Shown: in pieces, positions 22,594 to 33,767 of the stretch
Layout: the number at the start of each line of letters is the position of its first letter
How positions within the stretch are numbered: position 1 is the first letter of the stretch
Source: Didymodactylos carnosus
Taxonomy: Eukaryota; Rotifera; Eurotatoria; Philodinida; Philodinidae
Length of the DNA stretch: 34,591 nucleotides
Reading direction: 5' to 3'
Assembly: GCA_905250885.1 (NCBI GenBank)
Contig: CAJNOQ010001205.1
Coordinates: 1 to 34,591 of the forward strand
The notes under the pieces: generated by a model
What the model saw: the letters and a program-made list of their open reading frames with translations, nothing else
The model's database searches: none
Told to the model about the DNA's origin: nothing
Position numbers and translations under genes: made by a program

Positions 22594-23120
22594 GCCGTAT
22601 CAAATACGAGATATATCTGCTTCTTTCTGCCATCTCAAATATGTTGCGCATTTCTCTTTCTTTCTGTTGTGATGAGAAAAAAAAAGAGAGAACGATGTCG
22701 ACATGAAATTATTGTGGAATCACATTGTGTACTATATAACCTATATGTTTTTCTATTCTCTAACTTGGTTTAATGTGTTTTTCTGTCATGGATATATATA
22801 TCTTCACAATTTCCGTTGCACTTTTCGTAACCAAATTACAAGTGATGATTTCAAACATCATTTCGTTTTTGCTAAACTCAGTACATGATAGAAAAAATTT
22901 TTGGTGACAAAAATATTCTAGATAATTCATTTTTATTTACTGATAAAGTTTCAGATCTCAATTTCACCTCGTTGATAAGATTAGATGTGATATTAATCCA
23001 AAAGTGATTTTTATATTTAAATCATTCGCTCTTTTTTCCTGTCCATTTTTTCTTTTCTCTTGTGACGCAGCATGTATATGCGAGATGAAAAAAAGAAGCA
23101 GATATCTTATTTGATACGAT
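22594..23120. repeat. Inverted-repeat element (~525 bp)
   Basis: The left end CGTATCAAATACGAGATAT, followed by CTGCTTCTTTC and CATCTC, is matched inverted by the right end GAGATG...GAAGCAGATATCTTATTTGATACG. The inverted ends are about 45 bp and diverged. There is no transposase and no clear target duplication, so it is a MITE-like remnant at best. Confidence 0.5.
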
Positions 23121-26100
23121 TCTAGTATTATGATTCATGTGATTTAGTCTGCATTGAAGCTTAATTTAATGTATGCAACATACCCATGTAGTGAAAATCG
23201 TACGAAAATGGTTGTAATTAATCGGCGATAATTAATAATTAAATATCATTTCTTATTTTTTATCTTCTACTGATCTATAGTATGACAGTATGAACCGTTG
23301 TGTAATCATTACTATCCTTTTTCTCTGTTTTGAATATTGTATAAGTGGTCTTTGTTCGAGTCCTGCGGGTTTATTCTAAAATACGTTAGGGACCATCACT
23401 AATTACTCTATTTTAAATTTTATTGCTTTTTTTTCTCAATTCGTTTTATCTGTATAATGTTTTCTCGAATTGCAAAAATAAATGTCAGACATGTGTATCT
23501 CATTTTTTTCCATCGTGCATTCATCAAATCTTATCTTAGTTTTAAATTCTTCTTAAAAATATATGGCAAATTTGCTATTGAAAATGGCGATAGCTTACTG
23601 CGAAGAGTGTATGTTTTATTTTTATTCATTTCAGTAGTGAAGCTTTATTGTGGTAAACTTTTTTTTTTCTATATTTAGTGAAATTCCTCTTCGTTCTGTT
23701 TAATATCGTTTTATTTTCAATTAAAAAACCGACATATCAGATATACCTAGAAAGTCCTCCTAGAACATTTTATTTTGCTCTCTTTACTTTACAATGTTGA
23801 ATGACTGATTATCATATTTTTAACGAAGAAAGAAAACGACAGAAGAGAATATTTACGCTTTTATATAACTGTTCTGCTTCTTTTTGGTGTGAATAAAAGA
23901 AAGTTTTTCTATAGTACTAATATATGGTTTTTAAAGTTAAAAAATAATTTTTTCTTTATGTTCTTTGTTCGTGTTACCATTTTGACGTGGAACAAACAAA
24001 AAGAAAAAGTAGTTATTTCAGACCTAGAATGAATATAAGCATCAATGTTATCAAAAGTAATTTGAATTTCATTTTTAAGAGGTATAATAATAGAAATATG
24101 CTTTCTGCAAGATCAAATTTCATTATTTTATTAGCGTATTACAATATCGTTTCGGTCTTTTCTTTTCTCTTTCCAGTTGCAAGACTAAATCGCTAAAATG
24201 AATGTTTATTATACATCAGTAAAGAGAAATTAAGTGTCTTAACATACATCCCAAATGTTCTGTTTAGCTTCGGTCGGCGTTTTTTTAGCATGTTAATTGC
24301 TTTGCGACTGTTGGCTGATGCAAGTATGACTCAGATAAAATAAGGTAATTTAATCACTTTCTGCTTAAAACAAAATGAGAAAAACACTCATTATTAAACA
24401 TTCTTTAAATGAATCTGCATTTCGTCGATATTTATTGTTGTATTATCTTTATTATTATTGGCAAATAACAAGTTTTTCTTTCTTCTTTCGTCGGTCTCTC
24501 TCTCTCTCGCTTTTATTTAACCCAAACATCATCTTGTAATGTCTATAGGGACATATCTAATCTATCTATATATCGTCTATCGAAAGGTGTTGACTATTAA
24601 TACAAAAGAAGAAGAAAACAAATATGTAGTCGTATTTCCTTCTTCCTTTCCTGTGTTTGTCTATTTCTGTTCGATTAGAAAGACGGTTTTTTTCAATGAC
24701 AAAATATTTTGAAATTATGATGAGCATGCGGCAGGTAAATTTATTTCCATCTACTTGAGCAAAATATTTTGAATATACAACGTATATAAAAGACTATAAT
24801 AAATGTTCAATTAATATTCTTTTGTTACATTTTTAAAGAGGAAAAAAAAAACTTTTATTTTATGGTATTATAAAAACATTCAATAACATTGAGAATTTTT
24901 TCTTGAGAATATGATGAGTTAGTTTTGTCACACTACGATGGTTGGGTTTTCTATTAAAATTTATTTATTATAAGGAAATAATATTTTCATTCTTTCCTTA
25001 ATCTAGTTTTATTTCAGTTAGAAAAAAAGTCAATTTATCTTCTATTTGTGTACCACTTAGTCGATAAGTTATTAATGCGGTGCAAGTAATATCGCATTAT
25101 AGTAATCAACTGAGTCGTGCGTCTTTCCTTTCTAGATCGAAAAAGTATCATTTTCTGTAACGATTTTCTCAAGAACTAGAAGAGGTACAGTAAAATTTTA
25201 AACGCGAATAGAGAACTGTGAGTCTCAATTTATAAATAAACTACTTTCAGTCTTTGCAGATGATCCAGTGGAGAGTTAGGACGCTCGAACGTCTGGGACT
25301 TGTGGTTTTTTTTTCGAATTAATCTGAGTCATTCATGTGCACGTGCATTTATAAGAGAGTACGTTTCGTACACGAGAAAGACACAAGGGAAGATTTTGAG
25401 AAAAAACTTAGACTATTTATTTTACGCAGACATTATTCTAAAGAAACAGATTATCGGTCTATAAATATAATATATAACATATAATATATATATAGAACTG
25501 TGCTCTTTTTTTTGTCTGTTGTTAATATTCTCTCTCTCTCTCGTGTTCCTGATAGAATTTATTGTTATTCCGATTGAAAATTAGACATTGAGGATGATAT
25601 CAGGTTTGAGTAGAAATACAAATAGATGGACAAAAATGACGTACGTGATCATGAAGATAAGTTTAACGTTTGCTCGAGCCTTTTGACTGAGTCTTCATAT
25701 TATCATCTATAAAAAATGGCATTGAAGATAAGAAAGAATATCATATAGATATATATGTAACTTTTTTCATAGATCATTTAATTGAGAAAAGCCATGTTTT
25801 TTATTCGTTTTTCTCTCAATTTCAACAGTGGCCGTTATTTTCTTTCTCTTTCTCTTTGCGTCAGTAACATTGTTTCATTTATAAACGGCACATAGTTATT
25901 TAGTAAAAATATTTGTATATGGCTTCAGACATAATTCATTGTTTGCTACTGACGAAAATTCGTTTCATATAAGCGTGACTAATAACGTCATCTCCCTACA
26001 GAATTGCCAACTGTAAAAATTCCAGTGTAAGATAGATTTATCTGAAATGAGGAACATATGAAAGACATCAGTGAAGTTCCTCATATGTCCATTTTAGAGA

Positions 26101-26329
26101 AATTTTTCAAGTAAGCAGCACTGAGAAAAACGAATTTTTACGAGAGACAAACCTACTGTGTTGGAGAGGGGGGACATTTGGTAACCCTGTCCCACTATGA
26201 TAGATGAGGCTTTCTCAATGATAATTTAGGAATATTCTGAAAGAGGAAAATTCTAATAAAGTTTTTCGCTATTAATAGTAAACTTTTTGTTTCTTAAGAT
26301 AACTGCTCGTTGCACTGAGAATAAAATCG

Positions 26330-27379
26330 ATGCAATCAACATTTAGTGCTGCAAAAACGATGGCATATTGGGGTGTATTTAAAGAGCCACGTGGTTTAAT
26401 TCGGTTATTAGAGTTTATCTTTGCTATATTTGCGTTCGCTACAGCTGTGAATGGTGCATCACGTTTGATAATAAATGCGCCAACGCCATCTGAGCAATTA
26501 TCGGCCGCTTGGTCTTATCCATATTCCTTAAGTGATGTTGTAATAACAGGTACAAATACTTCAGAACGATTATCAGATTCAAATGGAATAAAACCATCAG
26601 CAGAATTTTTTGTATTTACCGGTGTTACGTCATTTTTACTATCATTAGCTGCTTGTATTATGTATGTGTTTTTCGATGTTAAATATCGACAAGATGAACG
26701 CTTACCATTACTAGATTTATTAATTACGGTTTTGTGGACCATATTTTGGATTGCTGGTAGTTCAGGTAAGTTTGAGTAGACGATGGGATATACAAGAAAT
26801 ACTAGCAGTAAATTTATTTAAGACTCATGTAATCATATCAGTGATCGAACTTTTTATTTATGAGTCCTTTGTACAACAAGAGAGCAAAGAGTACGTCGAA
26901 AAAGTCTATAGGCGTTGTCACTTTTAGTATTATCTTTTAATGAATTAATTACATTGGGGATTATAGTTCTGAATATACTCTCATATATGCTCATCTTCAA
27001 ATTTATAATTTTAAAAATTTAATATTGATGGCTATATATCGACCTATTTTTAGCGTGGGCAAAAGGCGTCAGTGATATTGTAACACAGACAGATTACAAA
27101 AGCGTTAGTTCTCGATTCCCAATTTGTATAACAAGTTGTAGTTTATATAGCAGTGGTTCATATGCAAACATTACCGTGTCGGTTATATTCGGCTTTTTGA
27201 ATTTTCTCTTATGGGCTGGCAACGTTTGGTTTGTCTATAAAGAAACAAAATGGTTTAAAAGTCGTACAGCTCAACAGCAACAACAATTTCCATCTTCTGA
27301 ACAACCACCTTATGCACAACAAGGAGTTGATGCCATGCAGGCACCAAAAAGACCAGGAATTATTGACAATAGAACATAA
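26330..27379 (+). CDS. Synaptogyrin-like four-transmembrane vesicle protein (253 aa)
   Basis: Exons 26330-26765 and 27054-27379 join through a GT-AG intron in matching phase (GSS-AWAKG). Synaptogyrins are MARVEL-domain proteins of synaptic and other small vesicles that act in membrane trafficking and exocytosis. Four hydrophobic segments are visible at about residues 23-41, 93-115, 125-143 and 185-208, with both tails cytosolic. The FKEPRGLIRLLEFIFAIFAF start, the second loop, the AWAKGVSD segment after TM3 and a Gln/Pro-rich C-terminal tail fit the family. Length (253 aa) is close to the usual 190-235. The start is the first ATG, at 26330; the next in-frame ATG is 10 codons later. An upstream 5' UTR exon cannot be excluded. 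Confidence 0.9.
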
Positions 27380-27990
27380 TTATTTTATTTTCGGTGTGTA
27401 TGCCTAATTTCAGTACATTCGTCGTTCGTCATGAAGTTTCATTCATTTATTTTAGATTATTTGCAATTGAACATCTATGAATTTTTTTATGTTTAAACAT
27501 GTACTCATCTATTTTTGTTGTTGTTTTTTTTATGTTATAGGCTTGAAATCAAACGCTACTATTTTATCTTATCCGATCTCTTTATTTACGAAAAAATCAA
27601 AATAAAACAAAACAAATTTTTTGTGTTTCTCTGTTTTTTGTTTTTCTTTTATATAAAAATTGCATTTTTGCTGTCGTTTTTATAGCGTTGTGACTTTTTA
27701 TTCTATTTGATACTAGACGACTGAGTTACCAATAGTGAACGAAAAACAACAATTTAAGATTGAAATGAGAATTTTTCTCTCGGTGTATTTTGTTTGTTTT
27801 TGTTTTATATGCCGTTTTCTTGAAGTATAGTACATGGAGGATTTTCTTTATAAAAAAATTGATTTGTTTTCGATCTTAGTATATGTTACGCATATTTGTT
27901 CAAAGGTGTTTCTTTTATCTTGTTTTTTATTTGTTTGTTTTCTCTAACTTCCTTACAAAAAAAACAGAAACTGATCAGTAGCATGTACCG
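27380..27990. other. 3' flank of the synaptogyrin gene; no gene seen
   Basis: AT-rich, with T-runs. It contains the candidate polyadenylation signal at 27601 and no coding frame. Confidence 0.5.
27601..27606 (+). promoter_or_regulatory. Candidate polyadenylation signal AATAAA (synaptogyrin)
   Basis: AATAAA lies 222 bp after the synaptogyrin stop and is followed by T-rich sequence, as expected of an animal cleavage site. Other A-rich hexamers in this AT-rich DNA make the assignment tentative. Confidence 0.4.
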
Positions 27991-28235
27991 TCATTCATCT
28001 GGTCTTAGTGTTTCCAATTTTAACTCATGAATCAATATACTCAATGCTTTTTGTATTTTGAACGACATTAAATACAAAAAAATGGACGATACGAGACATA
28101 TTTCTATAATGACGACATACATCTTTGTTTCTAGATCTGTTCTATCAGCAATCCAGAAGTTATTGTTTCCTCGTGTCCGTAAGAGGAAAATCAACAAACT
28201 ATGACGGCTGAAAACACGTTGGATGAGAGTATTAT
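27991..28235 (-). CDS. Possible terminal exon of a membrane protein (about 81 codons)
   Basis: A minus-strand frame runs from a TTTTAG acceptor at about 28236 to a stop at 27991. It includes a hydrophobic helix (YVVIIEICLVSSIFLYLMSF) after RTDLETKM and ends KLETLRPDE. The composition is protein-like and the acceptor is good, but no upstream exon is visible. The space where it would lie is occupied by the RTCB-derived duplication. A resemblance to TMEM192-like C-termini is too weak to use. It may be the last exon of a gene or a broken relic. Confidence 0.35.
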
Positions 28236-28293
28236 CTAAAAGATGCAATTGCCATATGAAGAGCCTTTTATTCGGTTTGAACTTGAAGTTAAA

Positions 28294-28882
28294 GGATATA
28301 TATTCAAAAAGAGTGAGGTAATCGGGGTTATTACAAGCAGTTGGATTGATAGCGCGTGTGTAAAATATTGTGACAGTCAGTTTAATCGAGGATGTGTACA
28401 CGTCACAATACTGGATCTTTATGGCATTGAAGTGAACTATTTTCGTCTTCTAGTTGGAATTATACTATTGTTTTCAAAACGCTTTTTATTTAAGTGTCGT
28501 TTTGATAATGATGCTCGAAACGTCAAAGATAGCAAGGAGTTTATTAGATGAGAGTACACTTTCTAGTGACAAATGTATGACTATGATAGCTGGCGTGTTT
28601 GTTCTTGAAACTACCAACTTGCCATATCACCACGATTACCTTTAAGAAAACAAATAACTACAAAAGTCCATAGAAAAATGGGGTACACAAATTATATAAA
28701 ACCTTAACAAACAAAATGTTGTATCAAATAATTAGAAAAACAGACAAATACCAAGTTGGCTTTCAGCTAGAGAACACTGAAATATAAATATCACCATGTC
28801 TAACGCTATCTGTGTGTCACAAGACATTTCACCAGAGAAAAACTACTACTAAAGTACTATTAAACTTTTTCGAGATTTCACA
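28294..28882 (+). repeat. Composite duplication from two parts of the RTCB locus
   Basis: 28294-28510 matches 16242-16460 (end of RTCB intron 3 and start of exon 4). It is followed at once by 28521-28882, which matches 19560-19920 (3' flank). The intervening ~3.1 kb of the parent, carrying the catalytic exons, is absent. Order and orientation are preserved. The 102-codon frame at 28243-28551 crosses it but starts outside and has no family match, so I treat it as incidental. Confidence 0.85.
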
Positions 28883-29187
28883 CCAAATATAATTATTAGA
28901 AACGCATATTTTAAAGATTTGTTTGTGAAATAAATGTTATCGTGTTGCGAGAGATAAGTCACTTGATTTTGTTTGAACTTTGATCTGATTTATTCAATGT
29001 AACTGGTATTACATTTATGTGTTTCACTGGAATCGGTTTTAAACTGTTTTTCGTTTTCTCTAGTATTAAATGTTAGATTGGTAATATTCATCTGCCAAAA
29101 CTTCATGTATGATGGCAAGTTTATTTATTTTCGTTAGTGTATTGTCTTCATTGATATTCTTCATTATAATATTCTTGTTGACAAACA

Positions 29188-29346
29188 TTATGAACCGATC
29201 GTTCTCGCTGCGTGATTGACATGCTTCTTCAACTGGTGAAGTTGACTTTGTAAGAGTTGTTGACTATCACGACATAAGGATAGTGAACAAGAAGGATAAG
29301 TAAATATTTCAGGTAGAATAAACCAGTTAATTAATTTTATAATCAT
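29188..29346 (-). pseudogene. Short frame resembling a zinc-finger/helix fragment
   Basis: A minus-strand frame of about 52 codons starts MIIKLINWFILPEIF, continues PSCSLSLCRDSQQLLQSQL and then HQLKKHVNHA, and stops at 29188. The C-S-L-S-L-C pattern followed by an amphipathic Leu/Gln helix recalls the B-box-to-coil junction of TRIM-type proteins. No splice partners were found. It may be an exon relic. Confidence 0.25.
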
Positions 29347-29485
29347 TGTGCAGAAACGTAACAGTTTATTATAGTCGCTTTGTTGTGTTTACATTTAATT
29401 TTTAATTCTTCCATTGCACAATTATCGAAACAGACGAATGAATCGTTCGGCGATTATTTACTTGCTTTCAGGTTCCATTACATAT

Positions 29486-29945
29486 CAGAAATCGGCACAG
29501 GCCGAAAATTTTTGGCCCAACCCGATTATGAAAGTTTCCAGACCAAGCCCGGCTCGGCTCGATCAAACGTGGAATTTGTCTGACTAGGCCCGACCAATCC
29601 TGAATCTTTTCTGGCCCAGCCCGACCCGACTACTTTTTAAAATTTTCTGGCTCCACACGTGATTTTTTTTGCAACTGTAATGCGTTTGCTGGCTAAGTGG
29701 TGTACATGTATTTCCCAAGCTAATATTTATACCTTTATGATTTCTTGGTGTTCATTTTTCAACCTTTAAAGGCTGTAGCTAAACGAAGTCATTAAGATGT
29801 CGCGTAACAATAATAATACTCTTTCTCTGTACTGAGTGTACATATAAATTACAAACCCACGCATGCTTAAAAATTTTGAGTTCGACTAAAATACTTTGCT
29901 GCCCAAGCTCGGTCCGGTCCGACCAAAAGCCCGACCCGTACAGTG
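29486..29945. mobile_element. GC-rich hAT-like MITE remnant (~460 bp)
   Basis: The ends carry GGCCCAACCCG and, inverted, GGTCGGGCTTTTGG-type motifs. The right end is GACCCGTACAGTG, and GCCCGACC repeats recur inside the left part. This pattern of GC-rich subterminal repeats around an AT-rich core resembles known hAT MITEs. The exact termini and an 8-bp duplication could not be fixed. Confidence 0.55.
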
Positions 29946-31124
29946 CTTAGAGTATTTTATATTTTGTTTCTAAGGAATCTGTAAAAAAGAATTTACAAAA
30001 CCCTCTGGTATTTCACAAAAGTTTTCAGAAAACCCTTAAACCAAAACATGGTTTCTGAATTTTTTCGATCATATAATCTTATTTACTGCACAATACTAAG
30101 CATGTCTTGATGCTTACTTTATACAAATGAAAATCATGTTTAAAACAATTTTCATAAATATACTAATTCTAATGGTACTCATTGTTGAGCATTTTTTCAC
30201 CCATTTCAACACTTGTATTTCAATGTACTATAGTGTATTTCGTAGAGAATTTTATTTTCTACAAGATGTGCTAAAAATTGCTCTAGGTCGATGGAAGTTT
30301 TTGTCATAATAATCATAATTTTCGGCAACGAAAAATTTATTTAAGACCTGAACAATATCAGGTTTTGTTGAGTATTTTGCGCTCATTCGAATGATGTGTA
30401 ATTTAAGAAAATCAAATCTATGATAATGTCGCTGCAATTAAAACAACAAGAAATACGGAGTTCTTCAATTTTTGAAGAAAATTTGTTGGTACTTTTTTAA
30501 AAAACTTTTTTTCTCAACGATGAAGAGTTTTCAAAGGCTAGAAACTTGGATTTATAGGTAACTTTCGAAGGACAATCCGAAAATATTATTTAAAATTTTT
30601 TCTATTTTTTGAAGGTTTTATCGATTTTCTCGCTGCGGTCACAGATTGTCTCTTAAAAGGCGTTATATCGCTTACTGATGGTAAAATCGCTGAAATTTTA
30701 CTCCGTAAGTGAACTTTAGGATTTCAGAAACTTGCATTGTACTAAGAAAGATGGGTGTTTTTATAGTTTATTGGGTCAACAATAAACCTAAGAGTAGCCG
30801 AATTCTTAAATTGAAAATTCGCCGTATGATCAATGAATATCTGTACTTGTAGTGAAAGGTCAGAGGTTTTATTCACATTTTGCACAACACTCACCTCTGC
30901 GAATCCACATACTTAACAAAAAACATCAACTTGAATATATCCTGAAATTTTAAAGCTAAAAGGATGGAGCTAAAAGGATGGATTTTGGCTTGATAGACTA
31001 ATCGTAATAAGATCGTTTGATTAAGTACACAGCTCCATGTTTTTCCATTTTCAAGAAAAGCATATCCTTTTTCTTTTGAAATACCGACATCCGATGAACC
31101 ATAACAGGTTTTATATGTGATATA
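29946..31124. other. Intergenic, no gene recognised
   Basis: AT-rich. The short overlapping frames at 30127-30309 (plus) and 30252-30437 (minus) show no splice context. A 14-bp direct repeat AGCTAAAAGGATGG occurs twice in tandem at about 30953-30981. Confidence 0.4.
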
Positions 31125-32063
31125 ACGGGTGACCCATAAAGAATGTCCCTCTCAGTATTTTGCTTATAAATTGGTTTGGGCTTTGTTTCCGAGACTCGAT
31201 GTTTTTTTAAAAGATGCGCTGCGAAATTCTCTACAAAATCCTACTTAAACTATAATTTTAGAACTTCAATCAAGAAAACTAAGCCGATTAGATGAAAGTC
31301 GAAAAAAATGCAAACTTTCTAAACTCAAAATTTTTTTCAACTTGAACTTTTTCTTCTGCTACTATTTCCGCTAAAAAGTGTAAGAAAAGTGAGAACTCAG
31401 TTTATGTTTGATACTTTCAAATGTGCTCTTTCTCGTGGTCTGTAAAAAACCTTTTTACAGCAGACGGTGTGCACGAGAACGAAGTTAGAAAAATACATCA
31501 AAAGTTGACAACTTCCCCGTTTCCAACAATGTGCTCAATCAAGAAACGGAAAAGATGATTGAAGTTTGGTTTTGCAGTTAGATAGAGAAGAGCAATCATT
31601 TCTGATCAAAATAAAGCAAACCTGACCGAAAAAGCTTTTATTCTGATGGAGTTATGGGGCTTTTACTGAAAGCACTACTATACCCAAAATTTAGAAAATT
31701 AATGAAAAAATGCATGCCGTCCGATAGAAAAACTATTATTTCGCTGCGGCATTTGATGTGAAAAAATTTGAAGTGTAGCTAAAAGATAAAGCGAAGTCAG
31801 GACTACAAAATGGCTAGTTCAGTTTTTCTTACTTTCTAAACGTTAATGCACGACATCATTTTTGAGTTTAGGAAGTTTACATTTTTTCGACTTTCATCTA
31901 ATTGGCTTAGTTTTCTCGACTGAAGTTCTGAAATTACAGTTTAGGTAGGATTTTGTAGATAATTTCGCAGCGCATCTTTTAAAAAACATCGAGTCTCGGA
32001 AACAAAGCCCAAACCAAGTTATAAGCAAAATATTGAGAGGGACATTCTTTATGGGTCACCCGT
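31125..32063. mobile_element. Tc1/mariner-type MITE, 939 bp, TA-flanked
   Basis: It begins ACGGGTGACCCATAAAGAAT and ends with the inverted copy, each flanked directly by TA (31123-31124 and 32064-32065). The inverted arms extend about 200 bp or more and include GATGCGCTGCGAAAT. TA duplication with such termini indicates the IS630-Tc1-mariner superfamily. No transposase frame is present. A diverged half copy lies in RTCB intron 3 (15812-16125). Confidence 0.85.
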
Positions 32064-32088
32064 TAAGTTTCTTATTATTTCAAGCGTG

Positions 32089-32183
32089 TTTTCCTCATTT
32101 GGTCTCTAGCAAAGAACAACGAGAAGCGTTCTTTCTATCTTGACGCTTCTCTTTTCATTTTGCTAGCAACCTAATGAGGAAAA
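32089..32183. repeat. 95-bp hairpin next to the mariner-type MITE
   Basis: Arms of about 40 nt, starting TTTTCCTCATTTGGT and ending ACCTAATGAGGAAAA, pair with roughly eight mismatches around a ~15-nt loop (TTCTTTCTATCTTGA). It could be a very small MITE or a pre-miRNA-like hairpin; its size and internal mismatches fit the latter. Transcription cannot be judged from sequence. Confidence 0.6.
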
Positions 32184-33160
32184 TAAAGCAGAAATATGCA
32201 TTTGTTCCTGTTTTGGAGCCCTATCTTAAATGTTATTGTCATTTAATATAGAGTAAATCATTTTTCAATGATAAACTCTTAAACAGCAAACTTCTTTGCA
32301 CTTTTCGAGCACATTTTAACCGTTCCAAAGAAGCTATTGTACTAAGAGTGGAACAAAGTCTGTAAAACTCATAGTGGTACTCTCTGACAGAAAAATTTTA
32401 TTTTTCCAGGAAAACTCTACTTCTTTTACTTTTAACGTGGTATTTATAATCAGCGTAAGATTTTGCATCAGATCCATGTAGTTTCAAAAAACTCGACGAA
32501 AAAAACTATTCCTGAAATTCTTTGGAGGAGAAATCTGATAAAGAATTTATCCAGAAACTAAATGATGACAGTAAGGTGTGTCCCATCAAAAAATTCGTCT
32601 TTATTTTGGGACGCAAACTAGCCACACTCGCCGGAACAAGTTAAAGAAATATGAAGTATATCATAAGGTCACGTATGATCAGAGATCTGTTTCCAAGTCT
32701 ATCAAAACTATTACCTATCAAGAAATCGAATGTCAACATAAAAATAGTCGAGCTATGACCGTCAATAAACACAAAAAGACTTGTAGTGTATATACGTTTG
32801 AAACATACACTTTACTGTTCTAGTATTAAACTGGAACATATAACTCAGACATGTTATACCGTCCACAGTAAATAGAACATTTATCTGTATAAGTTTAAGG
32901 TAAATAAGCCTCAATACATCGTGAGTTTCTGAGCTAATGGTCTTTTGCAAAAAGTTTGGCAAAATTCATTGTCATACAAAAATTGATATTAGTGAAAGGT
33001 TTTAATTTAATTCATGAGGCTGCCTTGAAATAAATACGCTGGAGTTAAAAAGTTCAGTTGGATCATGAAAAACTCATCCGTAAAAAAATTCCGTTTGCCC
33101 TGTTTTCTCGGATTTTTCAGGCGATAGAACTTTTTTCAAAATATGAAGCCAAATTTCGAC
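32184..33160. other. Intergenic, no gene recognised
   Basis: AT-rich sequence with short frames on both strands (32578-32823 plus, 32762-32962 minus) that overlap each other and carry no recognisable motif. Confidence 0.4.
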
Positions 33161-33767
33161 ATGAGCGGACGAGAGAACCGCTCGAGGTGATAAAACGCTT
33201 TTTGATCGAAATCTAGCGGCTTATAGGTTATCGATCATGCTGATTCCGAATATGATTATGGGAGCTGCCCTTGATCGTACGAAGATCCTGTTTTCTGGAA
33301 AACCAGTCTTTTCGAAACTCTAAAAAGTAACCAAAAGCTTTCTTAATGAGGCATTATTGTAGACCACAAATTTCTGATTAGAACGAGACCTCTCCCAGAT
33401 CTACACGATCTTTCTGTACAAAGTTACAGAATCTACAAGAAAAGCCCTAAATGTTCATTGTCAGCTAAAAGCTATAATTTAGGGCTTTTCGTGTAAATTC
33501 TATAACTTTGCAAAAAAAGGTCGTGTAGAACTGGGAGATATCTCATTTTAATCAGAAATTTGCGGTCTACAATAATGTTTCATTAAGAAAGGTTTTGGTT
33601 ATCTTTTAGAGCTTCTGAAAACATGGTTTTCCAGAAAACCGGATCTTCGTACGGTTAAGGGCAGCTTCCATAATCATATTCGGAATCAGCATGATCGATA
33701 ACCTATAACCCACTAGATTTCGATCAAAAAGCGTTTTATCACTTCGAGAGATTCCCTCGTGAGTCAT
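33161..33767. mobile_element. Foldback element (~607 bp) with long inverted arms
   Basis: Arms of about 290 bp (about 33175-33462 and 33475-33755) are near-complementary around a very short loop. Conserved stretches include GTGATAAAACGC (left) and GCGTTTTATCAC (right), and AAGCCCTAAAT and ATTTAGGGCTT at the centre. The outer ends are diverged and no target duplication is clear. Confidence 0.8.

Larger units (their letters stand above)
21085..26329. other. Long AT-rich intergenic region
   Basis: Over 5 kb with no long frame. It contains one possible small exon (21742-21837), a foldback-like element (22594-23120), CT-rich microsatellites (about 24495 and 25535) and TA-rich runs (about 25465-25495). 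It precedes the synaptogyrin gene and may hold its 5' UTR and regulatory sequence, but I cannot point to a specific site. Confidence 0.4.

Noticed and set aside
23345-23375. TTCGAGTCC resembling a tRNA B box (also near 410-420)
   Set aside because: The flanking bases do not form a T stem, and no A box or acceptor stem is present.
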